NCBI RefSeq assembly: GCF_932526225.1
Contig: NC_064046.1
Span: 3,596,001 to 3,660,000, forward strand
Reading direction: 5' to 3'
DNA: 64,000 bases
Origin: Nematostella vectensis
Taxonomy: Eukaryota > Cnidaria > Anthozoa > Actiniaria > Edwardsiidae
The translations under genes and the position numbers were made by a program. Below are positions 11,059 to 22,259 of the stretch, one piece after another. Position 1 is the first letter of the stretch, and the number at the start of each line of letters is the position of its first letter. The notes under the pieces are model-generated. The model was not told the DNA's origin, made no database searches, and worked only from the letters and a program-made list of their open reading frames with translations.

Positions 11059-14000
11059 CTGAAGAAAAATAAGAGATGAGATAAGACAAAGTTCTGAGGG
11101 GGAGGAAATAATAAACATGGTTTGGGTGTGCTCGTGAAAGCATTCAAAGGACCTTAGATTATTTAGAAAGAGGTTTAAGTGATGCCCGCTCCCCCCTAAA
11201 CTCTCCATACTGAAACTTCTAAAGATTATTAGTTGACCCCCCCCCCTTTCCTCACCCATAGCTAGCCCTCCTTTCCCTTTAAAATTATAAAAGGGTCCCT
11301 AGGGGCGTGGCTAGAAACACGCCACGGCGTACCTCACGGCCAATAAACAGATAAAGAGTTCTATGTTTCGTCAGTAATGCATAGTCATTCAATTTTGAAA
11401 TTCCAAACGAAATCGTGGGCACGAAGGAATGCGCACAGTTCTAGAGTAATACTCCATCCGTCAAGAGTAAAACAAGTGACCACTTGAAAGGGTGTGGCAT
11501 ACACGTGGTCAATGACTCAACATACTTCACATAGACATGAGACCATGAGACTGTTAACTGCTGAAGTTCTGCGGGGAGGAGTAAGGCTAATAAGACTATG
11601 AGAGCGGTAAGGCTAATGAAACTATTTAGCGAACAACGATTGTCTTTTAATTCTAAAAAATTAAAGCCCGCGATGGCAACAGGTCAAGTTAGTTACCAAG
11701 CGCTTGAGTACGTACAAGTTTACAGAGCTCGGGTTAACAAGAGGCTTGAATCTCAAAATTAAAACGGAAAAATGTGCTGGATGTGCTTTGTCAAATATAA
11801 ACGATAAATATTTGAATGAAAGCGTAGATCACGCAAGTGGAATCATCTATAGATCTTCTACTACATAGACCCAGAACCGATTTCACACAGTTTTGCATAA
11901 TTGAATGATTAATGATTTCATAGAATATACGACAACTTCTCATCAATTATCATCCACTAGAGATGTCGATTCGCAACTAAACCCACTAAACTCACACTCG
12001 CTAATAACAACACGTGATCCATAGACACGTGAGTATGCACCATGGGGGCCCTCAAAGGGCCAAGACCAAGAGGTTACGCCTCCCTTCCAAACGTAGCCGG
12101 TGTTTTCCGTATAAACGATTCTAATACTTTTCGTGTAACCATATAACGTGGGAACGGGGTCTAAATCTATTGCAGAGATGCGCTCTCGTAGAAAGCCTTG
12201 TTTCATAACCTCGAAAGTCTCGCTCGCATATCGTTATGCAAGCAACAACGATTAACGAAAGAGAAATTCATAATATGAATTACTTATTTTACGATATACT
12301 TCCATCACATAGGTGCGGTTGTGGTGTGTTTTTAACCTCATTTTCTTCTTTCTTTACCATGATAAAAAATGTTTTCGCTTAAACGAGGTAGCCTTAAACG
12401 TTCCTGTTTATGTGACAACACGTGCTCATTATTAGTTTGTAATACAATTCTAATAGGGTAATTGAATGAATAGGTAGCATGAAGCAATATAAGGAATGCT
12501 TGAAGCTTGAGTATATATTAGTCCGGCTCCCCTGCTTCGCACCTCTTACTCCGTATCCGGAGGGGCGTGGTGCTGGGGTGGGGGGAGGGGACGGTTGGAG
12601 AGAAGGATTGATACAAAAAGCAAAAAGTCCCAGCGCATAGAAGCCGGGATTTAGAGGCTTTCTTTCACCCTGGCATCTTATTCATCCTTCAATATTTTAT
12701 GCAATATGGCTCATTAAGATTTATATTTTTAATTTCGAATACGAAAATATCGAGCGCCAACTTGTCGACGAGGGAGTCTAATTAGGAAACAATTAGAGAT
12801 TGGCGTCAAACTGTCAAGGAGATAGAAAAAGAACTAAGGTTCATATATCTTTTTTCTAACAACTCAGCTCTAAAGTGCTTAAACTATTAGGATAATCGGA
12901 TCTCTATAATCTATAAAGGAAGTTATGAATAACGCACCGAAAAGCACCAGGAACGAAAATGAAATTTACTTATAGCGGGTAGCTTTGAGGATTAAATCTA
13001 TTCGACGAAAACACTAGCACGTAGGGCGGTACACACAGAGGGCCCTCGCGCTATGAGATGGAAATTTGCCTAATCTAAGGCATTCGTGTAGAATGACCGG
13101 GATTTGACCAAGGGGAAGCTGGGAGTTCGTTCTAGATGGCGGAGATGGTCGTTCAGGGTGACGAAGTGCCGTCATTGAACGCCGCGTGGCGGGTTGCTCT
13201 TGCAGTGCACCGCTTGCATCGAGTCATGCGTCTGTGTCCATTCATCACAAAATATTCCTCTCTTTATTGCTGTTAAACTTCAAACAAACATTGTTCTTTC
13301 AGTTTCTGTAAACATTTGTACAATAGTGCATTTATCCTAGTGCCTGGTGGTTTCTTAGGATACCCAGAATTTTGTCCCAAGTATCCTTTTGTTTTGGCTA
13401 ATGGAGTTAGGGACGTAAGGATAAACTCAGCCAGATATTAACTAAATTGAATGGAATAATAGAATGCAATAAACGTAGCTCTTAACAATGAGAAAACTCA
13501 AGGTTCTCAAGTTTAGATATATTTTTAGAAGTTGCTTGTGAATATGAATCTGTCACTTTCGTAACGTCACAGGATCGCAATTAACGGGACATAAGTCTCG
13601 TGCTTTCGAAATATTCATTTCAATATCACCGAGCAAATATTGGGCGTAGTCTGACATTTTTCAGAGGTCCTTCATTTCTGATTAAAGCTATTCTTTGATC
13701 AGTTTGTTATAAAGATTATTTCTTACAAGTGGAATGGTCAGACTCCCGTCATCACTATGCACAGCTACCTCGGCAGATAGATATAGACGCAGTGCGGTCT
13801 GCAGTTGTATAATTCCGACTAGCCTTAAACCTTACTGAGCACTATTGCTAAAAAAATCATGTTTATTCAGATTCAAAATGGAATGGACCTCAGATTTTTT
13901 TCCTGTGTAAGGAGTTTACTCTAAGAAACATCTAATTACGTACTCCACTTAATTTTTACGGCTAAGGATAGGAAAAATGACAAAAGTCCATTGATGAACT

Positions 14001-15175
14001 GACCTAAACACTTGATGCCTGTTATAAAAAAGAGACGGTTCTACTCTGTTAACTTTTTAATTCAATAGTTTCTGAAATTTCTTTTTAGTCTCCTTTTCAA
14101 GAGAAATAGAATAAAAATGAAACATACACAAATCGTCTCAAATCACTAGCTTTAAGAAACGGTTAGGCCGGTATCAAAACCGAAACAGGGTGCTTTAGAG
14201 ACAGCGATGACAGAACAACAACAAAACACAACTATATATACACACTTTTAATCTGCGGGCTGCAATCCAAATTCATTCTATTCGTAAGGCTTGACTACGT
14301 GTTCATCTAAATCATCAAACCATGAATAACACAGCATCTTTAACTTTGCTTTCAACAGGTAACCACTTTTTTATTGTTGAATGATCGAATACAGCCACTT
14401 CACCACTTCATTATTACGCATTGTGAAAAAATAAATAGCCCAAGCATGTTCCGATAATGAACATCCAAAAGAAAAATTGTCCTTACTAAACAAAGAAACA
14501 GGCTTATAAGTGCTTTCTTACAGTGGAAATAGTGTATTTAGTTAGTGAAACAACATAACGCGTAGCGGTTAAATGATGCCAGACTATTCGTAAGGGAAAA
14601 AAACCCGGACGGAGGAAACCCCTACTAGTTCAACTATCATCATTATTGACGAGGTCATAAATAACAGTGCTCTGTGATGCGATACTTAAACGCTCGTGAG
14701 CGTTTAAAGTTATCAACATGCCGGTAACAGATCGGTCTCATATGGTCTTCTCTATTATTTTTTAAATTTTAGAATTAATGACAAAATTTGACAAAAGCAT
14801 TTTAATTTTAATCAGGTCTCTATTGTTTCGTAGAATTACTTCCGGTCTCTTTCAGCGATCGTGTTTAAATATACTGGGGTAGCAATTTATCAGAGTACCC
14901 TCTAACGACACGCAATTCATCTCTCTTTCTTAACGCTATCAGGCTATTGTTTTTTTTTTTTATTTCGTCTATCCGACATTATTTAAGCAATTATAATCAG
15001 GAATCGACAAATCAAATATATTCATTCTTTACAATATTTCAACAATTCTAGAGATGCTTTTACAGGAGGAACCATCCAACTTCAAATAAACAAAACGAAC
15101 AATCTAATCCCATGTATTTGATTAATTAATAAAACGAAAAATAACGAGAATAAACCGAATAAACTTATCACTCAG
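11059..15175. other. Former IRF intron 1 and deletion scar (unit 1)
   Basis: This 4.1 kb corresponds to intron 1 of the unit 2 gene and the region upstream. No exon was found. Around 14873 the sequence runs from a stretch matching 34051 straight into one matching about 36027, the scar of the lost exon 1 region. An open minus-strand frame at 11943-12206 has a relative in unit 2 (30915-31187), but it fits no IRF exon and has no recognisable domain. Confidence 0.6.
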
Positions 15176-15247
15176 CAGGCCCGTACCCAGGATTTTTCTT
15201 GGGGGGTGCGAAATCCGAAAAAGTGGACCTAATTTTTCAGTGGGTGC

Positions 15248-15284
15248 GGGGGGGGGGGGGGGGGGGGGGGGGGGAGGGGGGGGG
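15248..15284. repeat. Long poly-G tract
   Basis: 27 consecutive Gs, one A, then nine more Gs, inside the inverted-repeat element at 15176-16146. The unit 2 equivalent (about 36376-36394) is shorter. Such tracts are prone to length error in sequencing. Confidence 0.85.
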
Positions 15285-15390
15285 TGTGAGTTCTCTGACA
15301 AAAATCTGACCAACTACGAAAAAACAAAAAGAATTTTGTATGCCTTTGCAGTATCTCCACGTGACGTTTATTGTCGGATTTGGTTACATA

Positions 15391-16006
15391 ATAATAATAA
15401 TAAATAATAAATAACATTTATATTGCGCTTATACATCGCTGTTCTAAGCGCTTCACAATTCAAAATAATATTTTTAAAAAGTCTAAAAAGTCTAAAAATC
15501 TAAATCTAATCTAAATCTGAATCTACTGGCGTATCGATTTATAAATAAATCAATTACTAAATTAATAAATTACAGGCTAAGTAGCAAAAGAAAATTAAAT
15601 AAATAAATAAATAACATAACAAACTTGTGTACATGTATTAAATATCATAAGCCATTTTAAAAAGATGTGTTTTTAGCTGAGTTTTAAAACAATTGACATT
15701 TGAAGAAGAACGAATTACAAAGGGCAGCTTGTTCCACAGTCGGGGGGCGGCCACAGAGAAAGCACGTTGGCCATAGTTTTTTGGAGAAAGGAGGGCTCTA
15801 CAAGCCGTAAACAGTCCTTAGACGATCGTAGTGTTCATGCTGGACAATAGTATTTTTGCATGTCTTTGAGATAAAAAGGACCAGAACCATTTAATGTTTT
15901 GTAAGTTATAAGGTTAATTTAAAAAAAAATTCTCTCTTCAACGGGGAGCCAATGTAGATCTTTAAGTGTTTCGGTGACATGGTCGTGTTTTTTTAGGCAC
16001 GCTATT
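15391..16006 (-). mobile_element. CR1/L2-like LINE, 5'-truncated 3' end
   Basis: On the minus strand the fragment encodes the C-terminal tail of a LINE reverse-transcriptase protein. Recognisable words are LHWLPVEERI, FSVAAPRLWNKLPF and FKTQLKTHLFK. It ends in a non-coding 3' tail and a TTATTA microsatellite at 15391-15415. A target duplication ACATA flanks it (15386-15390 and 16007-16011). The empty site is present in unit 2 at 36503-36507. The element is 616 bp and 5'-truncated as usual for LINEs. The frame is broken between the two conserved parts. Confidence 0.88.
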
Positions 16007-16308
16007 ACATACCAGAGTGATCTGGCATATGCTTTATAGTTTTGTCTACAAATAGCACGTCTATTGAGAACCGAAAGTGGACCTTCGGCCGTTGTGTGTG
16101 TGGGGGGGGTGCGTTCGCACTCCCTGCACCCCCCTGTACGGGCCTGCTCAGCTTTACGTCGTTAAAACCTAACATCCCACACCTTTGCTTTCTCATTCAA
16201 TAATATTAGAAGACAAGTGTCGTGAAGAAATCTCGAAAAAAAGACCTACTGAATCTAGCCGTAAGTACTGCAGCAAATAACTACACAAGTCGACGTAAAG
16301 TAGATGCC

Positions 16309-16701
16309 CAGGCCCGTACCCAGGGGGGGGGGGGGGGGGAGGGGATGCTTTCGCAACACCCCCCTTCCCCACCCCACAACAGCGGAAATTCCACTACTGG
16401 TTCCCAATACCCGAGCTATTTCTAGACAAAACTATGAAGCATAAGCGAATTAGATAAAAAAAGGCATTCTAGATCACTCTGGTATGTCATAAATCAAACA
16501 TTTTCGTAGCCAAATCCGAGAATAAACGTCGCTCCGGTGGAGATACTGCAATGGCTTAAAAAAATCCTTTTTTGTTCTTTCGGGAGTGGTCATTTTTATC
16601 AAAACACTCACCCCCCTCCCACCACACCCCGGGAAAAATTAGGTCCACTTTTTCGAATTTTGCACCCCCTCTCCCCCAAAAGAATCCTGAGTACGGGCCT
16701 G
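16309..16701. mobile_element. Foldback/MITE element with CAGG...CCTG termini (unit 1 end)
   Basis: Equivalent of 800-1153, with the terminal repeat CAGGCCCGTACCCAGG and one substitution in the right end. A longer poly-G tract lies just inside. Confidence 0.7.
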
Positions 16702-17441
16702 AATGCCGGGTATTTTTGCTAGGATGACCAAACGCCAGAGACCGTTTAAACGATAGATATTAACGACCTTAAGTAAAGAGAAGAGCTCCGCTTGTTAGAT
16801 TTTATAACCCTTCAATATAAAATTATTGAGACCTTGTTCCTAGTTTTTAGTTCCTCAATAAATATCAGATTGTGATGTGCAGTTTTAGGAGTATGTCAAA
16901 GATCTGCTTTTCTTTTGCTAATTTTTCATAAAACACTGGAATTTTCCATGGCACTGCGTGAGCACTAAATGTTCGGCATTAAAAGCCGTTAAAATTGATG
17001 TCGAAACTTCAATAACGAGATCTGAGATCTTACAAAACCCACACAGCTAGTAAGAAGCAATAATAAGAACAAGCCCACTTATAAGTATTATATCTTTCTC
17101 GCAAAAGTGAAATGCGTAAATTATGGACGACTCACCTATTATCACTGAGAAATGAAGAAATTGGCTCCTACCATTTTATCGGGTGCATTTATGCCGAGAT
17201 AATTTTGATATGGTCGCCAAGAACCAAAATCGACCAGATCTCAGGTTCTAGACACTCGCCGCCAAAGAAACAACTTATTCACATGACTAATTCGATAGAT
17301 GTGATTGGTTACTGATTATTCAACGGGATTTGCATTGAATTTGAGTTATGGATAATATGACGTTTTAACATATTAGCCATAGTATCCTTAATTAAAATTT
17401 CACATTACATAAGATAAATAGCGGTTATTGGCCGGGTGGGA

Positions 17442-17713
17442 GGACCGTATCGTGAAATACCGTGACCGAGGTCTTGAAAATACTGACCGAGGCCGAAGGC
17501 CGAGCGCGGCGCGAGAAAGAAATGACTTTCACCAGTTCACGGTCAATTGAGGACGCGGACGTTTGCAGTGTAAACTCCTCTAACCACGTTCGCTACTGTA
17601 GAAATAATGTCCAAAGTTTATTTTTATCTATCTCTGACTATAATATTTTGCTTATTCCATTTGAATTAAATTATAATTGATCGCCAAGCGCGAACACATC
17701 TTCGATACGGACC
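17442..17713. repeat. Possible inverted-repeat DNA element (unit 2)
   Basis: Unit 2 copy of the element at 1977-2247. One end carries a substitution and an internal stretch near 17850, just outside it, has gained about 30 bp relative to unit 1. It came with the segmental duplication, not by a new transposition. Confidence 0.4.
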
Positions 17714-20027
17714 GACCTTAACCCGGTAAATAACTTTTTTAAATAACTTAGACCCCGTCCCCACGTATCCGTTTTCGTTTGAAAACGCAACCTTTTTGAT
17801 ACGGAAACGCGAAAACGATGACCGGAAACGGAACAATTTGAAAACGATCTCCAGAGTGGAACAATTTAAAAACGATACCCTTTCGTAGCCGTAGGACGGA
17901 CGAAAACGGAACCTTTCAAAAACGATGGCGTGATAACTCAGGTCCAGTCCACTTGGCGTGCGAGTACGCATGCGATGTAGAGGATTCGTTGCCGTGACCG
18001 CTAAAAAAATTTGATTTTTATGCTCCGCTAAGCTCATCCTCCCCAGGCAAAATCGCCAGACATGCTTGATCGTAAACAGGTGTTGTGTTTAGTTTTGTAT
18101 CTTTGTATCAATAGTTTCATTTTTCACGTGTTTTCATCTCGACATTGGGTCGGCGAAAAGGAAAGCATACAAATTACCAAATTAAATATTCAACGTGGCC
18201 TATTCTATAGGGTATTTTAAAACATTTTTAACACTCTATCCCTAGTCTTAAAAAAAAACAGAAACATTAACTAGAAAACTCATAGTAATAAACAGTTAGA
18301 TAGAAACAGGATCAAAATTAAAAGGGTTTTTTTTGCCAAGGCTTTATTTAGAACTACAGTAAGGGTGAGCAGGGGTGAATTAATGGTTTCACTAGCAAAA
18401 CTATAAAAGCGCATAAATTTGCTCACCTTTCCTGTGTTTTGCTTATTTGTTATCAATTCTCTTGACTTGAACTTGTGGAAAATTCCATTTAACACAACTC
18501 TCTGTTACCTATCTAAATTTTAGTGACGTTTCCTGCTGAGGGAGAGAGCGTAGATTCTGAGGCAAATTCCCCAGGTGCAACACCAACACAGCTGTGCAGG
18601 AGGCTTTTAGACACACAGGAAGCCCATGGACAAACTCTGACTTTTTAGGTTTTTATTACTGTTCCCTCAATACTCGAATTTGCTAAAGCTTGATTCCAAA
18701 GTTTAGAAATTTAAACATTTTCTCAGAATTGTGGACGTACTAGGGCTGCTGTTGACACGACAATTAATACTTTTTTTTGGTATCGCGAGTAAAATTTCAG
18801 ATATATGGGTTTATACAAAGCTAGTAATTTTGATTTTTATTGGCGTTCCGCTCCACAAAATGTAATAAAAGGAGTTGCCACAAATATGTTTTCCTATTTT
18901 TCTTTTAAGCCTTTGTATTTTTCGCGTTTGTTTCTCCAAGCTGCATTACATCTGGCTTAGTCAGCAGCAGAGAAGAATGTTGCCATGGCAACGACGCTAT
19001 GCTTTAGATAATTCAGTACAGTTCAGTTTATTATCAACGGATACATCAGGTGTGTTCAGGGGGGGGGGGGGGTAGGGTGGACCCCCTCCCCGTGCGTCCC
19101 CTCCCCCCTTGGGCGCCAAAAAGAGGATTATTTGTTATTTAAAGATCGTAATACCATCCTTTGTCCCATATAATACTTATTTTTGTTTTCGTCGGGCAGA
19201 CCGTTCGAGCACAGCAAAATAATCAACGCAAGCAACCAATCGAACTATAATCTTTTCTCAATATATACAGTATATACTTTTCCCAATTTAACCACAGGGC
19301 ATGGGAACGAGGTCACATTATAGGCAAGGAGAATTTAAAGCTCCCAAAATGCCTTGCGCGCGTGCACCTCATTATAAATTCAGGTTAATTATTTATCGAG
19401 ATGCGATTTCCGGCAGAAAAAGGACGTGCCTTTAAGCGTTTTTATTCATCGCATGGTTATAGAAGGTGAGTTTGACTTTCACTCATATTTTTATATACTT
19501 GTTTCATGCCTTTCAAAGGATTAGCAACAAGAAACACAATGCAAGGTAGTACATGCGAGACGGCTGAAGTGTTTCATTGTGTTACAGCATAGTCGCCATT
19601 GTTTGTTGATCTTTCCTTTGACCTCGGATTAAAATTGCTTTTGCGCAATCCTCATTAGGTACTTTAAGGAATGTATTATTCCATGCGTTAGTTTTTAAGT
19701 CACACAACATGAATTATTCAAAAGTACCCAAAAGTACACAGGTTAACAGCATCGGGGACGTTTCAAAATAAACCTTTTTTTTTGCGCTAACAGTGGATAG
19801 CTGTCGTGACATTTACCTCACAATGGTTTCCCGTCGGAAGTGTTTCCCTTCAATCAGTCAAAAGACGCTTATATCGATATCTCACACACTCACCGATAAT
19901 CGACTGGAGCTGATGATCGAGAGAAGAGCAGGGCTTACAACATTTTTTAGTTTGTTTTTATTCTCTGTCGTCCAAAGGATTACACAAGCCCGACGAGTAT
20001 TGGCCTCGACAGGAAAGCTAAAATGCG
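17714..20027. other. 3' flank of unit 2 IRF gene, left of the gypsy insertion
   Basis: Counterpart of about 2248-4489 in unit 1. It holds the second X-box (18979-18992) and a G-tract near 19060. Relative to unit 1 it has a 27-bp insertion near 19413 that introduces a stop into the local open frame. No gene is supported. Confidence 0.55.
18979..18992. promoter_or_regulatory. Perfect palindromic X-box (RFX-type site), unit 2
   Basis: Same GTTGCCATGGCAAC palindrome as at 3472, carried by the segmental duplication. The surrounding bases are also conserved. No confidently called gene starts beside it. Confidence 0.5.
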
Positions 20028-20032
20028 CCAGC

Positions 20033-20214
20033 TGTTGTAATATGTATATTGCCCTCCTTGGGTTCCCTGTGGCCCCTGATGTTTGATTGGGACCCCCCGT
20101 AGGGCCTGGTTCCTCGTTGAAGCTCGGAGTTAGTTGTAATTTAGATTTTGAGAAATATTAGTTGAATTAAACCACGAATTGAAAAGATAATCGTGAGGAT
20201 CTGAACTTATAACA
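20033..20214 (+). repeat. 5' LTR of gypsy element 1
   Basis: 182 bp, starting TGTTGTAATATG and ending TTATAACA. By eye it shows no difference from the right LTR. Confidence 0.95.
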
Positions 20215-20226
20215 TGGTGTCAGAAG
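20215..20226 (+). promoter_or_regulatory. Primer-binding site, tRNA-Leu type
   Basis: TGGTGTCAGAAG directly follows the 5' LTR. It is complementary to a tRNA 3' end of the form CTTCTGACACCA, as known for SURL-type gypsy elements primed by tRNA-Leu. Confidence 0.75.
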
Positions 20227-20283
20227 TCAAGTAAAAGTTTAACGAGAATCAAGGTAAAGAATATCGAGAAAAGAATTGAAATT

Positions 20284-22203
20284 ATGGCAGAAGTAGAGTC
20301 GCACAGGACTCCTGGTCCACTGGTGTTGGATGCCCAAGCCTCAGAAAATTGGAGGAAATTTATTATGCAGTTCGAAATTTACCTAGTGGCGAAAGGAAAG
20401 GATGAGGTGAACTTGCTACTCAATTGTGCTGGAGCAGATGCAATTGAGGAATATAGTCATTTTGTTTTCAACGAAGGAGAAAGCAATGAATCTTATGAAG
20501 ATGTGTGTAGAAAGTTCAAGGAACACTGTCAGGGAGCAAGAAACGTCATCTATGAGCGCCTTGTGTTTAATCAAAGAAACCAGAAAGAAGGTGAGAGGAT
20601 GGACAATTTCGTGAGTGAGCTGAAACGCTTATCGTTGACATGTGAGTTTGGGACCCTCAGAGATTCACTGATCAGAGATCGTATCGTGGGAGGGGTGCTC
20701 TCGAATGAGTTGAGAGGGGAGTTGTTGAAAAGGCCAGATTTGACACTCCAAAGTGCCCATGATTACTGTAGAACCTATGAAGCTGCTGAGTTGCAGAAAT
20801 TCAAGTTTGCTTCACCAACTGGTTCACAGCAGCCATTGAGTGTACACCCAGTTCAAGGAAAGGAGAGAGCACCTAATCCTACCTGTAAGTTTTGTGGTTT
20901 TCAGCACCGTTTCACAAAACCAAGTATTTGTCCTGCCTTAAGAAAGAAATGTAGAAATTGCCAACAAGAGGGACACTTTGCAAAGTTGTGTCCTCTTAAG
21001 GGTAAGAAAGAAACACCGGTCAGAACAGTAGAGCAAGAAAACCAGGTTGAGAGTATGGGCCAAGGTGATCGTGGGGGTGATCCACACTTATACTTTGGAT
21101 CAGTAGAACTTGGGACTGTGTCCAGCCCCAATAGCACAAAGAAGAGCGTGATTACCCTTAAGATTGCACAAAAAGAGGTGAAAGTCAAAGCTGATACAGG
21201 TGCAGAGGCCAATGTGATGCCATATCATGTATATAAGGCCATCACTACACAACCGCTACGAAAGATTCATCAGCCTCTTAAAGGATGGCTCGCAGACAAG
21301 GCAATTCATCCTGTTGGATGTGTTCGCCTTCCAACCCAGTACAAGAACCGAAAAATAGATCTGCTGTACCTTGTTGTGCATGGAGAGTTTACACCCCTGT
21401 TGAGTTGTGAAGCCTGCCTAGACTTAGAGGTGCTCAAGTTTATGAATCTTGACCTGATAGACACACCAGAAAGACTGGCCGAGGAGACCACACAAGGGAA
21501 TGGCAACAAGCCGAATGCAGAATTGTTGGTAGAAGATCCGGTTCTATCCCAGTACCAAGATTGTTTTAGTAACAAACCGGGAAGACTGCCAAACAAGGTA
21601 CACCTAGAGATAGATCCATCAGTGCCTGCAGTAGTCCACCCCCCTAGGAAGATCCCCATATCCCTGCTTGAACCGACAAGAGAAAAACTCCAAGAGATGG
21701 AACAAGATGGGATTATCGTTAAAGAAGAAGAGCACACACCGTGGGTGTCTTCAATGTTGGTTGTTGACAAACGAAAAGAGAAGGACAGAGCCAACCCACC
21801 ATCTAAAGACAGTGTCCGTATCTGCATCGATCCCAGGGATCTGAATAAGGCCCTCAAGGGGCCACACTACCCCATGGTCACTGTTGAGCAAGTTGCCAAT
21901 CGCCTTTCTGGAGCTACAATGTTCACCACACTGGATGCATGCAGTGGATACTGGCAGGTGGAGGTAGATGAGGAAAGCTCGAAACTTCTGACATTCAACA
22001 CACCTTGGGGACGGTATAGATTTACACGGCTGCCATTTGGAATTTCATCTGCTCCTGAGATATACCAACGAGAGATGGACAGGCTCTTTGCTGGAGTTGC
22101 AGTTGAAATAATTGTTGATGATTTTTTAATCCATGGAAAAGATATAAGTGATGTTGATAGGAAGATGATAGCAGTACTTGAAAGAAGCAGAGAGGTGGCC
22201 TGA
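20284..22203 (+). CDS. Gag-protease-reverse transcriptase, first part (frameshifted end)
   Basis: A 639-codon frame that starts about 70 bp after the 5' LTR. The N-terminal half is Gag-like and ends in a CCHC zinc knuckle, CRNCQQEGHFAKLC (about residues 223-236). A retropepsin motif ADTGAEANVM follows, then reverse-transcriptase motifs LDACSGYWQV, FTRLPFGISSAPEIYQ and IIVDDFLIHG, the last with a VDD catalytic pair. The frame ends at a TGA at 22201, inside the reverse transcriptase. The continuing domain sequence lies in another frame from about 22197, which fits loss of one base near 22195. A programmed shift at this place would be unusual for the family, so I take it as damage. Confidence 0.92.
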   Translation: MAEVESHRTPGPLVLDAQASENWRKFIMQFEIYLVAKGKDEVNLLLNCAGADAIEEYSHFVFNEGESNESYEDVCRKFKEHCQGARNVIYERLVFNQRNQKEGERMDNFVSELKRLSLTCEFGTLRDSLIRDRIVGGVLSNELRGELLKRPDLTLQSAHDYCRTYEAAELQKFKFASPTGSQQPLSVHPVQGKERAPNPTCKFCGFQHRFTKPSICPALRKKCRNCQQEGHFAKLCPLKGKKETPVRTVEQENQVESMGQGDRGGDPHLYFGSVELGTVSSPNSTKKSVITLKIAQKEVKVKADTGAEANVMPYHVYKAITTQPLRKIHQPLKGWLADKAIHPVGCVRLPTQYKNRKIDLLYLVVHGEFTPLLSCEACLDLEVLKFMNLDLIDTPERLAEETTQGNGNKPNAELLVEDPVLSQYQDCFSNKPGRLPNKVHLEIDPSVPAVVHPPRKIPISLLEPTREKLQEMEQDGIIVKEEEHTPWVSSMLVVDKRKEKDRANPPSKDSVRICIDPRDLNKALKGPHYPMVTVEQVANRLSGATMFTTLDACSGYWQVEVDEESSKLLTFNTPWGRYRFTRLPFGISSAPEIYQREMDRLFAGVAVEIIVDDFLIHGKDISDVDRKMIAVLERSREVA

Positions 22204-22259
22204 AATTTAATCCAAAGAAGATCAAGCTTCGAGTTCCAGAAGTAAGCTATGTCGGACAT

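Larger units (their letters stand above)
15176..16146. mobile_element. CAGG...CCTG element interrupted by a LINE (unit 1)
   Basis: The element starts CAGGCCCGTACCCAGG at 15176 and ends GTACGGGCCTG at 16146. The flanking CTCAG at 15171-15175 and 16147-16151 is a 5-bp target duplication. The LINE at 15391-16006 is nested inside. The uninterrupted element is at 36318-36634, with the same CTCAG flanks. Confidence 0.8.

Noticed and set aside
11943-12206. Minus-strand open frame with a relative at 30915-31187
   Set aside because: Conserved only because it lies in the segmental duplication. It has no domain, no fitting splice phase for IRF, and differs at both ends between the copies.
21306-21857. 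Long minus-strand open frames opposite gypsy element 1 (also 21867-22259 and 23441-23818)
   Set aside because: Antisense shadows of the Pol coding sequence with no recognised domain.
22185-22203. Programmed ribosomal frameshift in gypsy element 1
   Set aside because: The shift lies inside the reverse-transcriptase domain, where no such signal is expected, and a second nonsense lesion follows. Damage or base-call error is simpler.
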